From Firmicutes bacterium UBA7510 (GTDB lineage Bacteria; Bacillota; Clostridia; Tissierellales; Sedimentibacteraceae), in the NCBI GenBank assembly GCA_002479485.1, contig DLNM01000035.1, positions 62,726-126,725 of the forward strand: DNA of 64,000 bases, read 5' to 3'. Below are positions 53,899-62,631 of this stretch, in pieces. The stretch's first letter is position 1; each line of letters begins with the position of its first letter. The notes beneath the pieces were generated by a model. That model was not told where the DNA came from, made no database searches, and was given only the letters and a program-made list of their open reading frames with translations. Both the position numbers and the translations under genes were made by a program.

Positions 53899-55176
53899 AT
53901 GACTAATTACAAACAACCAGAATTAAATTCATTATTTAAAGTTGAACGACGTCAATATGAAATATCAGTAGATAATAGCATACCTGATATCTGCAAAAAA
54001 ACAATATTACTACCAGCTTGCGATTATGACGGGATTCAATATATTTATTATGTTAATTTAGCAAAATCATTAGTATCTATTTGGAGTATAGATATTAGTC
54101 TTTATATTTCCTATATAAAAAACCTGTATAAGCAATTTGAAATATGTAATGCAGAGTTTTATGGACGACTTGGTTTACATACATCATTTGTTTATAATAA
54201 TAAAATTTATGCTCTACCTTCATATGGTAATTACATTTTTCGTTTTGACATTGACTCAAATCAATATGAAATAATCAATGGAAGCATGGAGCATATTTAT
54301 AATTTCACAAATGGAGTTTTTAATGACAAAATATATTTTACGAGATGGACAATCTATGATTATTTTAAACGAAAAAATACTGAAGAGGATGTTCAGTTAG
54401 ATTTTGGATATTACAATATAAAATCTATGGAATTTCATATAATGAAAAGTATATTAGGGCCAGAATCGATACATGAGACTGTTTTATCTCCAAAGGGAGA
54501 TAAAATTATTGCAATTGAAGTTCCAAGATATGAAAGAGATGTGTTAGATAGGCATGGTAAAACAGTTAGTAGTGCTTTGCAGGATTCAAGAATTTTGTCA
54601 TATAACCTTTTGACCGAAGAATTGCAAGTGACATCATCTGATAATGGACCTGCACATATAGTATTTGAAAAAAATAATAGTGATATTGGATATGTAGCAT
54701 GCTGCAATTTCTCTCCTTTGGGGTGTTTTGGATCAGCAAGATTGGATAAATATGATTTCAGTAATGAAATTATTAAAATTGGCTCATATAAGGATGACGA
54801 TTTTTACAGGATTCCCAACCATGAAGTTTTTGAATATAAGGCGGAAAGTCTTCTGGCTACTCCAGTATACTCTAATCAAGTTCATATTATAAATGTAACT
54901 TCGATGACTTGCAAAAAGAAAGTCTATTTATCAAAAAAACACGTTACACCTGATAGTGATATAGTACCTTATTATTACCCATTAATGGACAAGACTCCTT
55001 ATACAGTACTTCCAGTTAACAATACTAAATATATTATTATGTGTGGTATTAGATCGATTGACATTCTGGATTTTGAGGAAGATAAAATCATAACCAGAAT
55101 AGATTACAACAAGCAATATACTCCGATGGGATCTGTAAGCCCACTTCGTGCATCGGGTCATAGTAGATTTGCTTAA
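53899..55176 (+). CDS. Beta-propeller-like protein of unknown function
   Basis: 425 aa, no signal peptide or membrane helix. Repeating strand patterns (HTSFVYNNKIYALPSYGN, FTNGVFNDKIYFTRW, HETVLSPKGDKIIAIEV, KYIIMCGIRSIDILDF) about 45-60 residues apart suggest a WD/YVTN-type propeller. I do not recognise the family. GAGG lies before the ATG. It sits between two redox-enzyme genes of the cluster and may be a scaffold, an isomerase-like propeller enzyme or a resistance factor; none of these is shown by sequence. Confidence 0.6.
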   Translation: MTNYKQPELNSLFKVERRQYEISVDNSIPDICKKTILLPACDYDGIQYIYYVNLAKSLVSIWSIDISLYISYIKNLYKQFEICNAEFYGRLGLHTSFVYNNKIYALPSYGNYIFRFDIDSNQYEIINGSMEHIYNFTNGVFNDKIYFTRWTIYDYFKRKNTEEDVQLDFGYYNIKSMEFHIMKSILGPESIHETVLSPKGDKIIAIEVPRYERDVLDRHGKTVSSALQDSRILSYNLLTEELQVTSSDNGPAHIVFEKNNSDIGYVACCNFSPLGCFGSARLDKYDFSNEIIKIGSYKDDDFYRIPNHEVFEYKAESLLATPVYSNQVHIINVTSMTCKKKVYLSKKHVTPDSDIVPYYYPLMDKTPYTVLPVNNTKYIIMCGIRSIDILDFEEDKIITRIDYNKQYTPMGSVSPLRASGHSRFA

Positions 55177-55249
55177 TACATGAACATCAAAGATAATAGT
55201 GCAAACATGATATTTATATAATTTTAAAACACATAAATGAGGGGATGAT

Positions 55250-56401
55250 ATTATCAAAACAATTTCTATAGTTAAATGTAGCAGTTATGAATATACAGAG
55301 GTAAAAAAATCACTAATTGAAGCATTAGATTATCTTGGTGGGATTAAAAAATTTATCAAACAAGGTGAACGTGTTCTGATTAAGCCAAATTTATTAATGA
55401 GGAAGAACTACGAAGATGCTGTGACAACTCATCCCATGATAGTTCAGTGCATGGCAGAATTATTAATCAATGAGTGTAAGGCTACCGTCCTTATTGCAGA
55501 TAGTCCTGGAGGAGATTTCACAGCTGAAGTTATGGATGCAATTTATAATACAACTGGCATGAGAGAGGTAGCTGAAAAGACAGGAGCTAAATTAAATTAT
55601 AACTTTAAAGAAAAAATGTATGATAATGAAGCAGGACTGTATTTAAAAAAAGTTAAAGTATCTGAGTTTATTAGTAATGTTGATAAAATTATATCCATGC
55701 CTAAACTTAAAACACACTCAATGATGACTTATACGGGTGCTGTCAAAAACTTATTTGGAATTATTCCAGGTATTACAAAAGCTGAGTACCACCTCCATAT
55801 GTCAGGTTATGATAAATTTGCCGATGCATTGATTGATATATGTTTATTAGCTAAGCCAACACTTACTATTATGGATGCTATAGTATCCATGGATGGAAAT
55901 GGACCTTCAGCCGGAAATAAAAAGAACACAAATACAATATTAGCCTCGGCAGATCCTTTTACTTTAGACAAAGTATGTTGTGATCTGATAGGTTTTCCAT
56001 TTGATATTGTGCCGACTGTAGCAAAGAGCATTGAGCGAAATTTATGTAAACTAAATAGCGATGATGTTGAAATAAAGGGAGAAATTAATGTTAATTTAAA
56101 ACCATTTGAAATGCCCGATTCAATAAGCGATGTATTCTTGAAAACAGATCAGTTTGACGGGAAATATGTTGATGAAAATATAAAGGCAAAACCTGTATGT
56201 GATCAAAGTAAATGTGTAAAATGTTTAGTATGTAAACAATCTTGCCCAGCAAAAGCAATATCATTTGTTAACAATCAGATTACTATTGATACAGATAAGT
56301 GCATACGTTGCTATTGTTGTCAAGAATTATGTCCTTTTAAAGCAATAAAAATACGTCGTTCATATTTACTTAGAGCATTACTAAAAGATCATGAGTGGTA
56401 A
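55250..56401 (+). CDS. DUF362 ferredoxin-type protein, probable ATT start
   Basis: 383 aa if started at ATT 55250. DUF362 domain (about 1-300; KTISIVKCSSYEY, GERVLIKPNLLMRKN, THPMIVQCMAELL, MPKLKTHSMMTYTGAVKNLFG), then two [4Fe-4S] ferredoxin motifs (CVKCLVCKQSCP and CIRCYCCQELCP). The first ATG in frame (55397) would delete about 49 residues that clearly belong to the domain. The frame is open only from 55241, and GAGGGG lies 5 bases before ATT 55250. Either a rare ATT start is used or there is a small frameshift next to ATG 55245. Function is probably electron transfer or Fe-S redox chemistry for the cluster. Confidence 0.75.
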   Translation: MIKTISIVKCSSYEYTEVKKSLIEALDYLGGIKKFIKQGERVLIKPNLLMRKNYEDAVTTHPMIVQCMAELLINECKATVLIADSPGGDFTAEVMDAIYNTTGMREVAEKTGAKLNYNFKEKMYDNEAGLYLKKVKVSEFISNVDKIISMPKLKTHSMMTYTGAVKNLFGIIPGITKAEYHLHMSGYDKFADALIDICLLAKPTLTIMDAIVSMDGNGPSAGNKKNTNTILASADPFTLDKVCCDLIGFPFDIVPTVAKSIERNLCKLNSDDVEIKGEINVNLKPFEMPDSISDVFLKTDQFDGKYVDENIKAKPVCDQSKCVKCLVCKQSCPAKAISFVNNQITIDTDKCIRCYCCQELCPFKAIKIRRSYLLRALLKDHEW

Positions 56402-56512
56402 TTATACCAAGGATATATTGTAAAAGATGATTAATATAATATATAAACCTTTTTTAGATAAGCAGTAAGCAGTAGTCCATAAAGCTTAACTAAAATATAC
56501 AAAGGAGTATAA

Positions 56513-57868
56513 ATGTATAATAAAGATGATGCGGCATGTAAAGTACAAGATATTATACCATTATTGCCATTGCAACGTACAATCTTGTTTTGGGGATTAG
56601 CGCACCCTTCTTCTTTTCAATATTATGAGCAATGGAGATACACCGTAACTGGTGAAATACATACAGAGCTAATGCGCACAGCATGGGAAAAAACAATTGA
56701 GCATTTCAGTATTTTACGAGGAATATTCGTATGGGATAAGGTTCGTGATCCAGTTTTTGTTGTTCTGAAAAAACAAAATGCTATATTTCGTGTTTATGAT
56801 TTACAAGTTAATATAAATAATTCAAGAGCATTATCTGAAGACATCGCGAGAAAAGAATGGCAGGATAGGGTTAAACTAAATATTAATCCTATACGATTAA
56901 GTGTTACTTTACTATCTCCTAATAAATGTGAATGGATAATTAGCACCAATCATATATTATTTGACGGGTGGAGCAACGGACTAATTATGAGTTATTTGGT
57001 GAATTGTTATAATTCATTATGCAAAAAACAAATTGTTGTTATAGAAAATGATTTGTTATTGTATAAAAAACATTTAAAACAAACATTGGATGAATATAAC
57101 AAACAAGAACATAAACAGTTTTGGATGGAATATCTTTCTGACTATATTGAGTATGAAACTAATGATTTAAAATATGAAAACTCTATTAGAAATTGTATAT
57201 GTTCTTTCCCATTTCCAGATTATTTACTTAATATGATTGATGAATTTTGTGTTGCAAATAATTGTAGTTTATCAACATACTTATATGCTGCCTGGGCAAT
57301 TAAAGTATCATTGCACAGCAATCAAAGAGACATAATTATTGGAGCGACTGTATCAGGTAGAAACAACCTTTTGCCATATGAAATGAATAATTTAACTGGT
57401 TTGTGGATACAAACTGTACCAATACGAGTAAATTGTGAAAATGATACTTTTATAGGTGATATCATTTCAAACATCCAAAATGATTTGCTTTTAGCTGAAA
57501 AACATATGTACATACATAATCATGATTGGTTTGGAATATTTCCAAATATTAATACAGTGTATAGTCAAATGTTGACAATTCAAAACTATCCAATTGATAA
57601 AAGCATTAATAAATATACTTCAATTAAAATCGAATTTTTATCGTCAAATTATCAAATAATAAGTGCTTTCAATGTTTCAATTAAAGCATTTGATTTTATG
57701 AAATGTATGGAGATATCTTATAATGCTAAAATGTATAACATTAATCAAATAAATAAATTTGCCACTCACTTTTTTAATTTATTGAAGTATATGTCTGTAA
57801 TGAAAAGTAATCAAAAACTAAAGAATGTATTCGAAGAGTTTTATGGTTGCTTTGATGAAATTAAATAA
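56513..57868 (+). CDS. Stand-alone NRPS condensation domain
   Basis: 451 aa covering one complete C-domain fold (IPLLPLQRTILFWGLAHP at the start; SGRNNLLPYEMNNLTGLWIQTVPIR as the later C motifs). The active-site motif is NHILFDGWS: the second (catalytic) His and the Asp-Gly are kept, and the first His is Asn. Free C domains can join a carrier-bound acyl chain to an amine, release chains or act in trans. It may serve the A-T part of the radical SAM fusion downstream, which lacks its own C domain. AAAGGAG precedes the ATG. Confidence 0.88.
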   Translation: MYNKDDAACKVQDIIPLLPLQRTILFWGLAHPSSFQYYEQWRYTVTGEIHTELMRTAWEKTIEHFSILRGIFVWDKVRDPVFVVLKKQNAIFRVYDLQVNINNSRALSEDIARKEWQDRVKLNINPIRLSVTLLSPNKCEWIISTNHILFDGWSNGLIMSYLVNCYNSLCKKQIVVIENDLLLYKKHLKQTLDEYNKQEHKQFWMEYLSDYIEYETNDLKYENSIRNCICSFPFPDYLLNMIDEFCVANNCSLSTYLYAAWAIKVSLHSNQRDIIIGATVSGRNNLLPYEMNNLTGLWIQTVPIRVNCENDTFIGDIISNIQNDLLLAEKHMYIHNHDWFGIFPNINTVYSQMLTIQNYPIDKSINKYTSIKIEFLSSNYQIISAFNVSIKAFDFMKCMEISYNAKMYNINQINKFATHFFNLLKYMSVMKSNQKLKNVFEEFYGCFDEIK

Positions 57869-57913
57869 AAATCAAACAATTACTTTATGTTTATAGAAAG
57901 AGGATAAGACTAT

Positions 57914-59029
57914 ATGAATAAATTTAGTGTACCAGCAGATTTCAATGTAGAAACTTTAAATGCATATAATCGTCTAAATGAGCAATATGACGATTATATA
58001 CATGAAACATATGGACAGCTAAACTTTGAGAAAAACATTTTGGGTTCTGGACGATCTGCTGATAAACTGCCATATGTTAATAAAAAGCAATTAGAAAAAT
58101 ATATTTCTTATTCAGAATCAAAAAATATTGATTTTAATTATGTGCTTAACACAACATGTTTATCAAATCAAGATTTTACACGGGATGGAATAAAAAATAT
58201 AATCAAGTTTCTAAAATATTTGCATGATGTAGGCGTAAAATCAATCACAGTTTGTTTACCATCACTCATTGAACTCATTAGAGAGAGTGGATTACCTTTT
58301 AAAATTAAAGCATCAACAGTGTGTAGTATAACAAATTCTGACAAAGCACGCTCTTATCTTAGTATGAATGTAGATCGTATAGTTGTGGATGAAAGTATTA
58401 ATAGAAATTTCTGTGAACTTAAAAACATTTTGCATGTAACAAGCAAAGTTGAAATGATTGTTAACGTAGTATGTTACAAAAACTGTATTTATAGGCCATT
58501 TCATCACAATCAAATGTCACATGATTATGAATGTAACAAATCAAGTGCAAATTTTTATTCTCATCGATGTATTATGAAAAGAATTGAAAAGCCAGAAAAC
58601 ATTCTAAAAATGCCATTTATTAGACCAGAAGATTTACATTATTATGAAGAAATTGGAATTCATTATTATAAAATACAAGGACGTCAGGCTGTTGCAAAGG
58701 GTGATATAGTTAAAACGGTAGTATCTTATTTAAACAAATCGTATGAAGGAGATTTATTGGATTTATTGGATTGCTTTTCACCAACAAATTCTTTTAGGGT
58801 TAAGATAGATAACAGAAAACTAGACAGATTTATAGAACCGTTTTTAGATAACAACTTTTGTAATGATAATTGTGAGACATGTTTATATTGCAATAAGTAT
58901 TTCAATGATAATTTATCTTTTGATGAGAGTATGAAAGTTAATAAATTAGCGATGAAGTATTATCAATCAACTGATGATTATAAGCAAATGATAAAAAGTA
59001 TAATGGAGTCTACATATGACAAAAAATGA
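57914..59029 (+). CDS. U32-family Fe-S protein (UbiU/UbiV/TrhP-like)
   Basis: 371 aa TIM-barrel of the U32 'peptidase' family. Four cysteines (C187, C191, C207, C219) in the order of the [4Fe-4S] site of UbiU/UbiV and RNA hydroxylases, followed by IRPEDLHYYEEIGIHYYKIQGR, a strong U32 signature. An extra C-terminal CNDNCETCLYC motif (316-326) could hold a second cluster. Relatives hydroxylate without oxygen. It may hydroxylate the product or a carrier-bound residue. RBS AAAGAGG; its stop overlaps the next gene by 14 bases. Confidence 0.82.
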   Translation: MNKFSVPADFNVETLNAYNRLNEQYDDYIHETYGQLNFEKNILGSGRSADKLPYVNKKQLEKYISYSESKNIDFNYVLNTTCLSNQDFTRDGIKNIIKFLKYLHDVGVKSITVCLPSLIELIRESGLPFKIKASTVCSITNSDKARSYLSMNVDRIVVDESINRNFCELKNILHVTSKVEMIVNVVCYKNCIYRPFHHNQMSHDYECNKSSANFYSHRCIMKRIEKPENILKMPFIRPEDLHYYEEIGIHYYKIQGRQAVAKGDIVKTVVSYLNKSYEGDLLDLLDCFSPTNSFRVKIDNRKLDRFIEPFLDNNFCNDNCETCLYCNKYFNDNLSFDESMKVNKLAMKYYQSTDDYKQMIKSIMESTYDKK

Positions 59030-62000
59030 AAGAATAAAGAATATGAAAGTTAAACAAGAACAAAACATATCATTACCGGGATGGACAATTATCGATAAAT
59101 TTGTAGAAGTAGCTGCCAAAAACACTGATAAAAATGCCATAATAACATTCGCTAGCATGGATGAATTCAATCTTTGTGAAAACATAAAAAATAAAATATT
59201 ATACTACTGTTTAGTATGGAATAAATACTTAGTAATCAGAAAAATCCAAAATAATTTATGGTTTATTAAATCAACTGAAAATTATAATCTAGTATGTAAT
59301 GATGCAGCATATTGTTTACTTCAGAATTTTAATGGAAGCAAAACTGTTTGGGATACCTATAATGAAAGTGATAAAAAAAATAAAGAATTAGTGTTTTACT
59401 TTATTGAGCCTGAGGTTGCGTATTCATCAGAAAATATCATAAATTCTAAATTTAGTTTTGAATTGGACTCATTAGAAAAAATAATTTTTATAAGTGATTT
59501 ACTTATACAAAGAGGATTTTTAATTATTGATAGTATTCAATATATGATGCTACCAACAATAAATAATATAAAGCCTTTTATCCCTTCTTGCGAACCTGTT
59601 TATAACCCAGTATTGCATACACAATCATTATCTAATACAGATGTCTTGATTATTGGTGATAAGCCAGGGATAGCAAGTGTTGGTATTTTATATTTAGCAT
59701 CTTATCTTAAAGAAAATGGTATAAATGCTAAAACCATTTTAATTGATGGGTTTTACACAGCATTAGAATACAAAACCAGATTAATAAACTATTTAAAAAA
59801 AACTAAACCTCGCTGTATTGGCATTAGTATGAAATGGTTTCCACACATACGTAAAGTTTATGAAACAGCAGCAATCATTAAGGAGTATGATCCATCTATA
59901 AAGGTAGTGGTTGGTGGAGACACTGCATCCTATTATTCAATAAACGTAATTTCACATCCATGTATAGATTACTTAGTTTATGGTGATGGAGAAGAGGCCT
60001 TTTTAAAAATATGTACAGGAGATAATTTGATTCCTAATACATATTCAAAACAAGGTGATAAAATTATACAACATAGTAATACTACAATAACTAGTGTAGA
60101 TAGCTATTTAATAGATTTAGATGAAATAGTAATAGATAGTAGTGGTGTCTTATATACAACAATATATCTGCCACTATCAAGAGGATGCCATTATAATTGT
60201 GTTCAATGCGGTGGTTCAAAGGCTGTTCAACAATTATCGTTTAAAAATAATTGCAATACACATACACGTTCTAGTGATTTAGTTAGGAAAGATATTATTG
60301 CTACTCAAAAATATACAGCATCCTATATGTTTAGTATAAGTAATCCTCAAATTGAAAATTATAATTTTTTTTATGATATCTGCAATGGGTTAAATCTTAG
60401 AAATCACTTTTGTGCATTGTTTTGTACGGGTATTATAGATTACGATGTAGTTAAATATGTTGTAAATGTATTTAAATTTGTTCGTTTTGGAATTGATATT
60501 TGTAGTTTATCAGAAAAGCATCGTAAAAAAATTAATGACATGACAGATGGCAAACCTCAAATTAGTGATAATGAACTATTTGAGTTTATGCGACTGTGTG
60601 AACAATTTGAAAACTGTGAAGTAGACATATATTCTATCGCTGGGATGCCATATTATAGTGATAGTGATATAGATGAAGAAAATCGAGTTTTAGATAAATT
60701 AAAACGATTCAGATGTTTTCATTCTCTTGAATGGGGACGCCTTCATGCACAGCCAGGAGCATTATTAGCTGAGCATGCTGAAAAGTTTGAAATGTCTTCA
60801 TCAGCGAATTGTTATGAGAACTATCTTGATTACAGTAATAAAAACTACTATTCTGACAATGGATATCCAGAAATGTCTTCATATAATTATCCATACATTG
60901 ATTATAAGCAAAAAGGTAAAACAGACAGAATATTAATGCATTATATGGAGATGAGCTATTCTATTAAGAAACACAGAAGAGAACAACTATATGAGAAACT
61001 TATACCTAATACTATATCATACAGATATTTGAATATGATGTCTAATCACATAGCTTATTATCTGTTATCAGAGGGACTACAAAAGGAAGATAGAGTTATT
61101 TTGTATACGAAAAATCGTATCATGTTAGCAATAGCGATTATGGGAGTAATAAAGGCTGGTGGTTGCTATATTCCATTGGATATACAGTTACATAAAAAAT
61201 CAATTGATAATATAGTTGAACAAATACATCCATTGATTGTATTAACAGATACAGAATATGTAAACGAAAATAGTAGATGTATGATATCACTGTTAAGACA
61301 AGAGACAGAAAAAAGAGATTTATGTAAGCTTACAAAAGAAAATGTACTATATCATATATACTCATCAGGTACAACAGACAAACCAAAGTGTATATCTATT
61401 AAGCAAGCGGGTGTTGTAAATTATACAAATTGGAGAATTCATGTTTATGATATTCAAAAAGAAGATGTGATTCTTCAAATTTTATCAGAAGCATTTGATG
61501 GATTTTACTCGAATTTTTTCACGTCATTGCTTGCTGGATCATGCTTAATTATGCCTACTCCAATGCAAAATCGAGATATTCCATTTTTAATCAAAATTAT
61601 TTTGTATTACAAAGCTACACACGCTAGTATGTTGCCTTTTTATTTGAAATTACTTGAACAGGCTAATAAAAACAATCTTCACACATTTAAGTCTGTTGTA
61701 CTGGCAGGTGATATGTCAGATGAAAAATTCATAAAAATGATAAATGAGAAATACACTAACCTAATTTTAATTAATGAATATGGTCCTACGGAAAATAGTA
61801 TAGCTACCACTGCGTTTATAGGAATGGATGGTCAAGATTCGAGAATGATTGGAGTACCAATTTCAAATGTTCATGTTTATATCATTAATGATAAAGGAAA
61901 TATTGTTGATGTAGGACATGAGGGTGAAATCAGTATAAGTGGTGTAGGTTTATACAGTGGTTATTATCCTAATAATCCAAAGCTGTTTTTAACTCCATTT

Positions 62001-62606
62001 AATGAGTGGGTGTACCGTAGCGGAGATTCGGGGATAAAAAATAAGGAAGGAGATATTATTTTAATGGGCAGAATTGATCGGCAGGTAAAAATATCTGGAA
62101 TTGCAGTAAATTTAGATGCTTTAGAAAATTTACTTAAAAAAATTGAGTACATTTCCGATATTGCTGTAACTTATAATAATGGTAAATTGGTTGCAAATAT
62201 AGTTCTTGATGATAATAATAAGCCTGATAATTATTTACAAGAGATACGAAGCAAGTTACCATTTTATGCGGAATCTATTACCTTTAGTTTTTGCTCTTCA
62301 TTGCCAAGATTGTCAAGGGGAAAAATTGACTATAGAATGCTTGCAATATCAGATAAAAAAAGTGATAATGTACAAAAAATAAACCCTTATATTAAAGTTA
62401 TAAAAGATTTGTGGAAAGAAGAGCTTGGAGATAAAAAATTTAGTAATAATGATAACTTTTTTGACATTGGGGGAAATTCACTGATTATAATGAAAATATA
62501 TGAAAAACTTGATTCGCTTTACCCAGATAAAATTACGATTACGAACATGTTTCAATATTACACTGTGAATATGCTTGCTGATTATTTATTAGAGCAAATT
62601 AGTTAA
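59016..62606 (+). CDS. Fusion: PqqD-like - B12/radical SAM - NRPS A - T
   Basis: 1196 aa in one frame. Residues about 75-115 (WFIKSTENYNLVCNDAAYC...FNGSKTVWDTY) resemble a PqqD-type peptide-binding domain. A cobalamin-binding-like domain (about 215-335; VLIIGDKPG, VVVGGDTASYYS) precedes radical SAM with CHYNCVQC (C391, C395, C398). An adenylation domain follows (about 650-1105; YSSGTTDKPK, NEYGPTEN, YRSGDSG, GKIDYR), then a carrier domain (about 1115-1190; DIGGNSL, S1155). The pocket residues read D G S S V A E I A K, closest to some Tyr/aromatic codes but not a firm match. Core motif A3 is altered (D and C in place of Gly). The layout suggests an amino acid activated, loaded and radically modified on one protein. 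Confidence 0.88.
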   Translation: MTKNERIKNMKVKQEQNISLPGWTIIDKFVEVAAKNTDKNAIITFASMDEFNLCENIKNKILYYCLVWNKYLVIRKIQNNLWFIKSTENYNLVCNDAAYCLLQNFNGSKTVWDTYNESDKKNKELVFYFIEPEVAYSSENIINSKFSFELDSLEKIIFISDLLIQRGFLIIDSIQYMMLPTINNIKPFIPSCEPVYNPVLHTQSLSNTDVLIIGDKPGIASVGILYLASYLKENGINAKTILIDGFYTALEYKTRLINYLKKTKPRCIGISMKWFPHIRKVYETAAIIKEYDPSIKVVVGGDTASYYSINVISHPCIDYLVYGDGEEAFLKICTGDNLIPNTYSKQGDKIIQHSNTTITSVDSYLIDLDEIVIDSSGVLYTTIYLPLSRGCHYNCVQCGGSKAVQQLSFKNNCNTHTRSSDLVRKDIIATQKYTASYMFSISNPQIENYNFFYDICNGLNLRNHFCALFCTGIIDYDVVKYVVNVFKFVRFGIDICSLSEKHRKKINDMTDGKPQISDNELFEFMRLCEQFENCEVDIYSIAGMPYYSDSDIDEENRVLDKLKRFRCFHSLEWGRLHAQPGALLAEHAEKFEMSSSANCYENYLDYSNKNYYSDNGYPEMSSYNYPYIDYKQKGKTDRILMHYMEMSYSIKKHRREQLYEKLIPNTISYRYLNMMSNHIAYYLLSEGLQKEDRVILYTKNRIMLAIAIMGVIKAGGCYIPLDIQLHKKSIDNIVEQIHPLIVLTDTEYVNENSRCMISLLRQETEKRDLCKLTKENVLYHIYSSGTTDKPKCISIKQAGVVNYTNWRIHVYDIQKEDVILQILSEAFDGFYSNFFTSLLAGSCLIMPTPMQNRDIPFLIKIILYYKATHASMLPFYLKLLEQANKNNLHTFKSVVLAGDMSDEKFIKMINEKYTNLILINEYGPTENSIATTAFIGMDGQDSRMIGVPISNVHVYIINDKGNIVDVGHEGEISISGVGLYSGYYPNNPKLFLTPFNEWVYRSGDSGIKNKEGDIILMGRIDRQVKISGIAVNLDALENLLKKIEYISDIAVTYNNGKLVANIVLDDNNKPDNYLQEIRSKLPFYAESITFSFCSSLPRLSRGKIDYRMLAISDKKSDNVQKINPYIKVIKDLWKEELGDKKFSNNDNFFDIGGNSLIIMKIYEKLDSLYPDKITITNMFQYYTVNMLADYLLEQIS

Positions 62607-62631
62607 ATAATTATAGAAGGAAATATATAGT

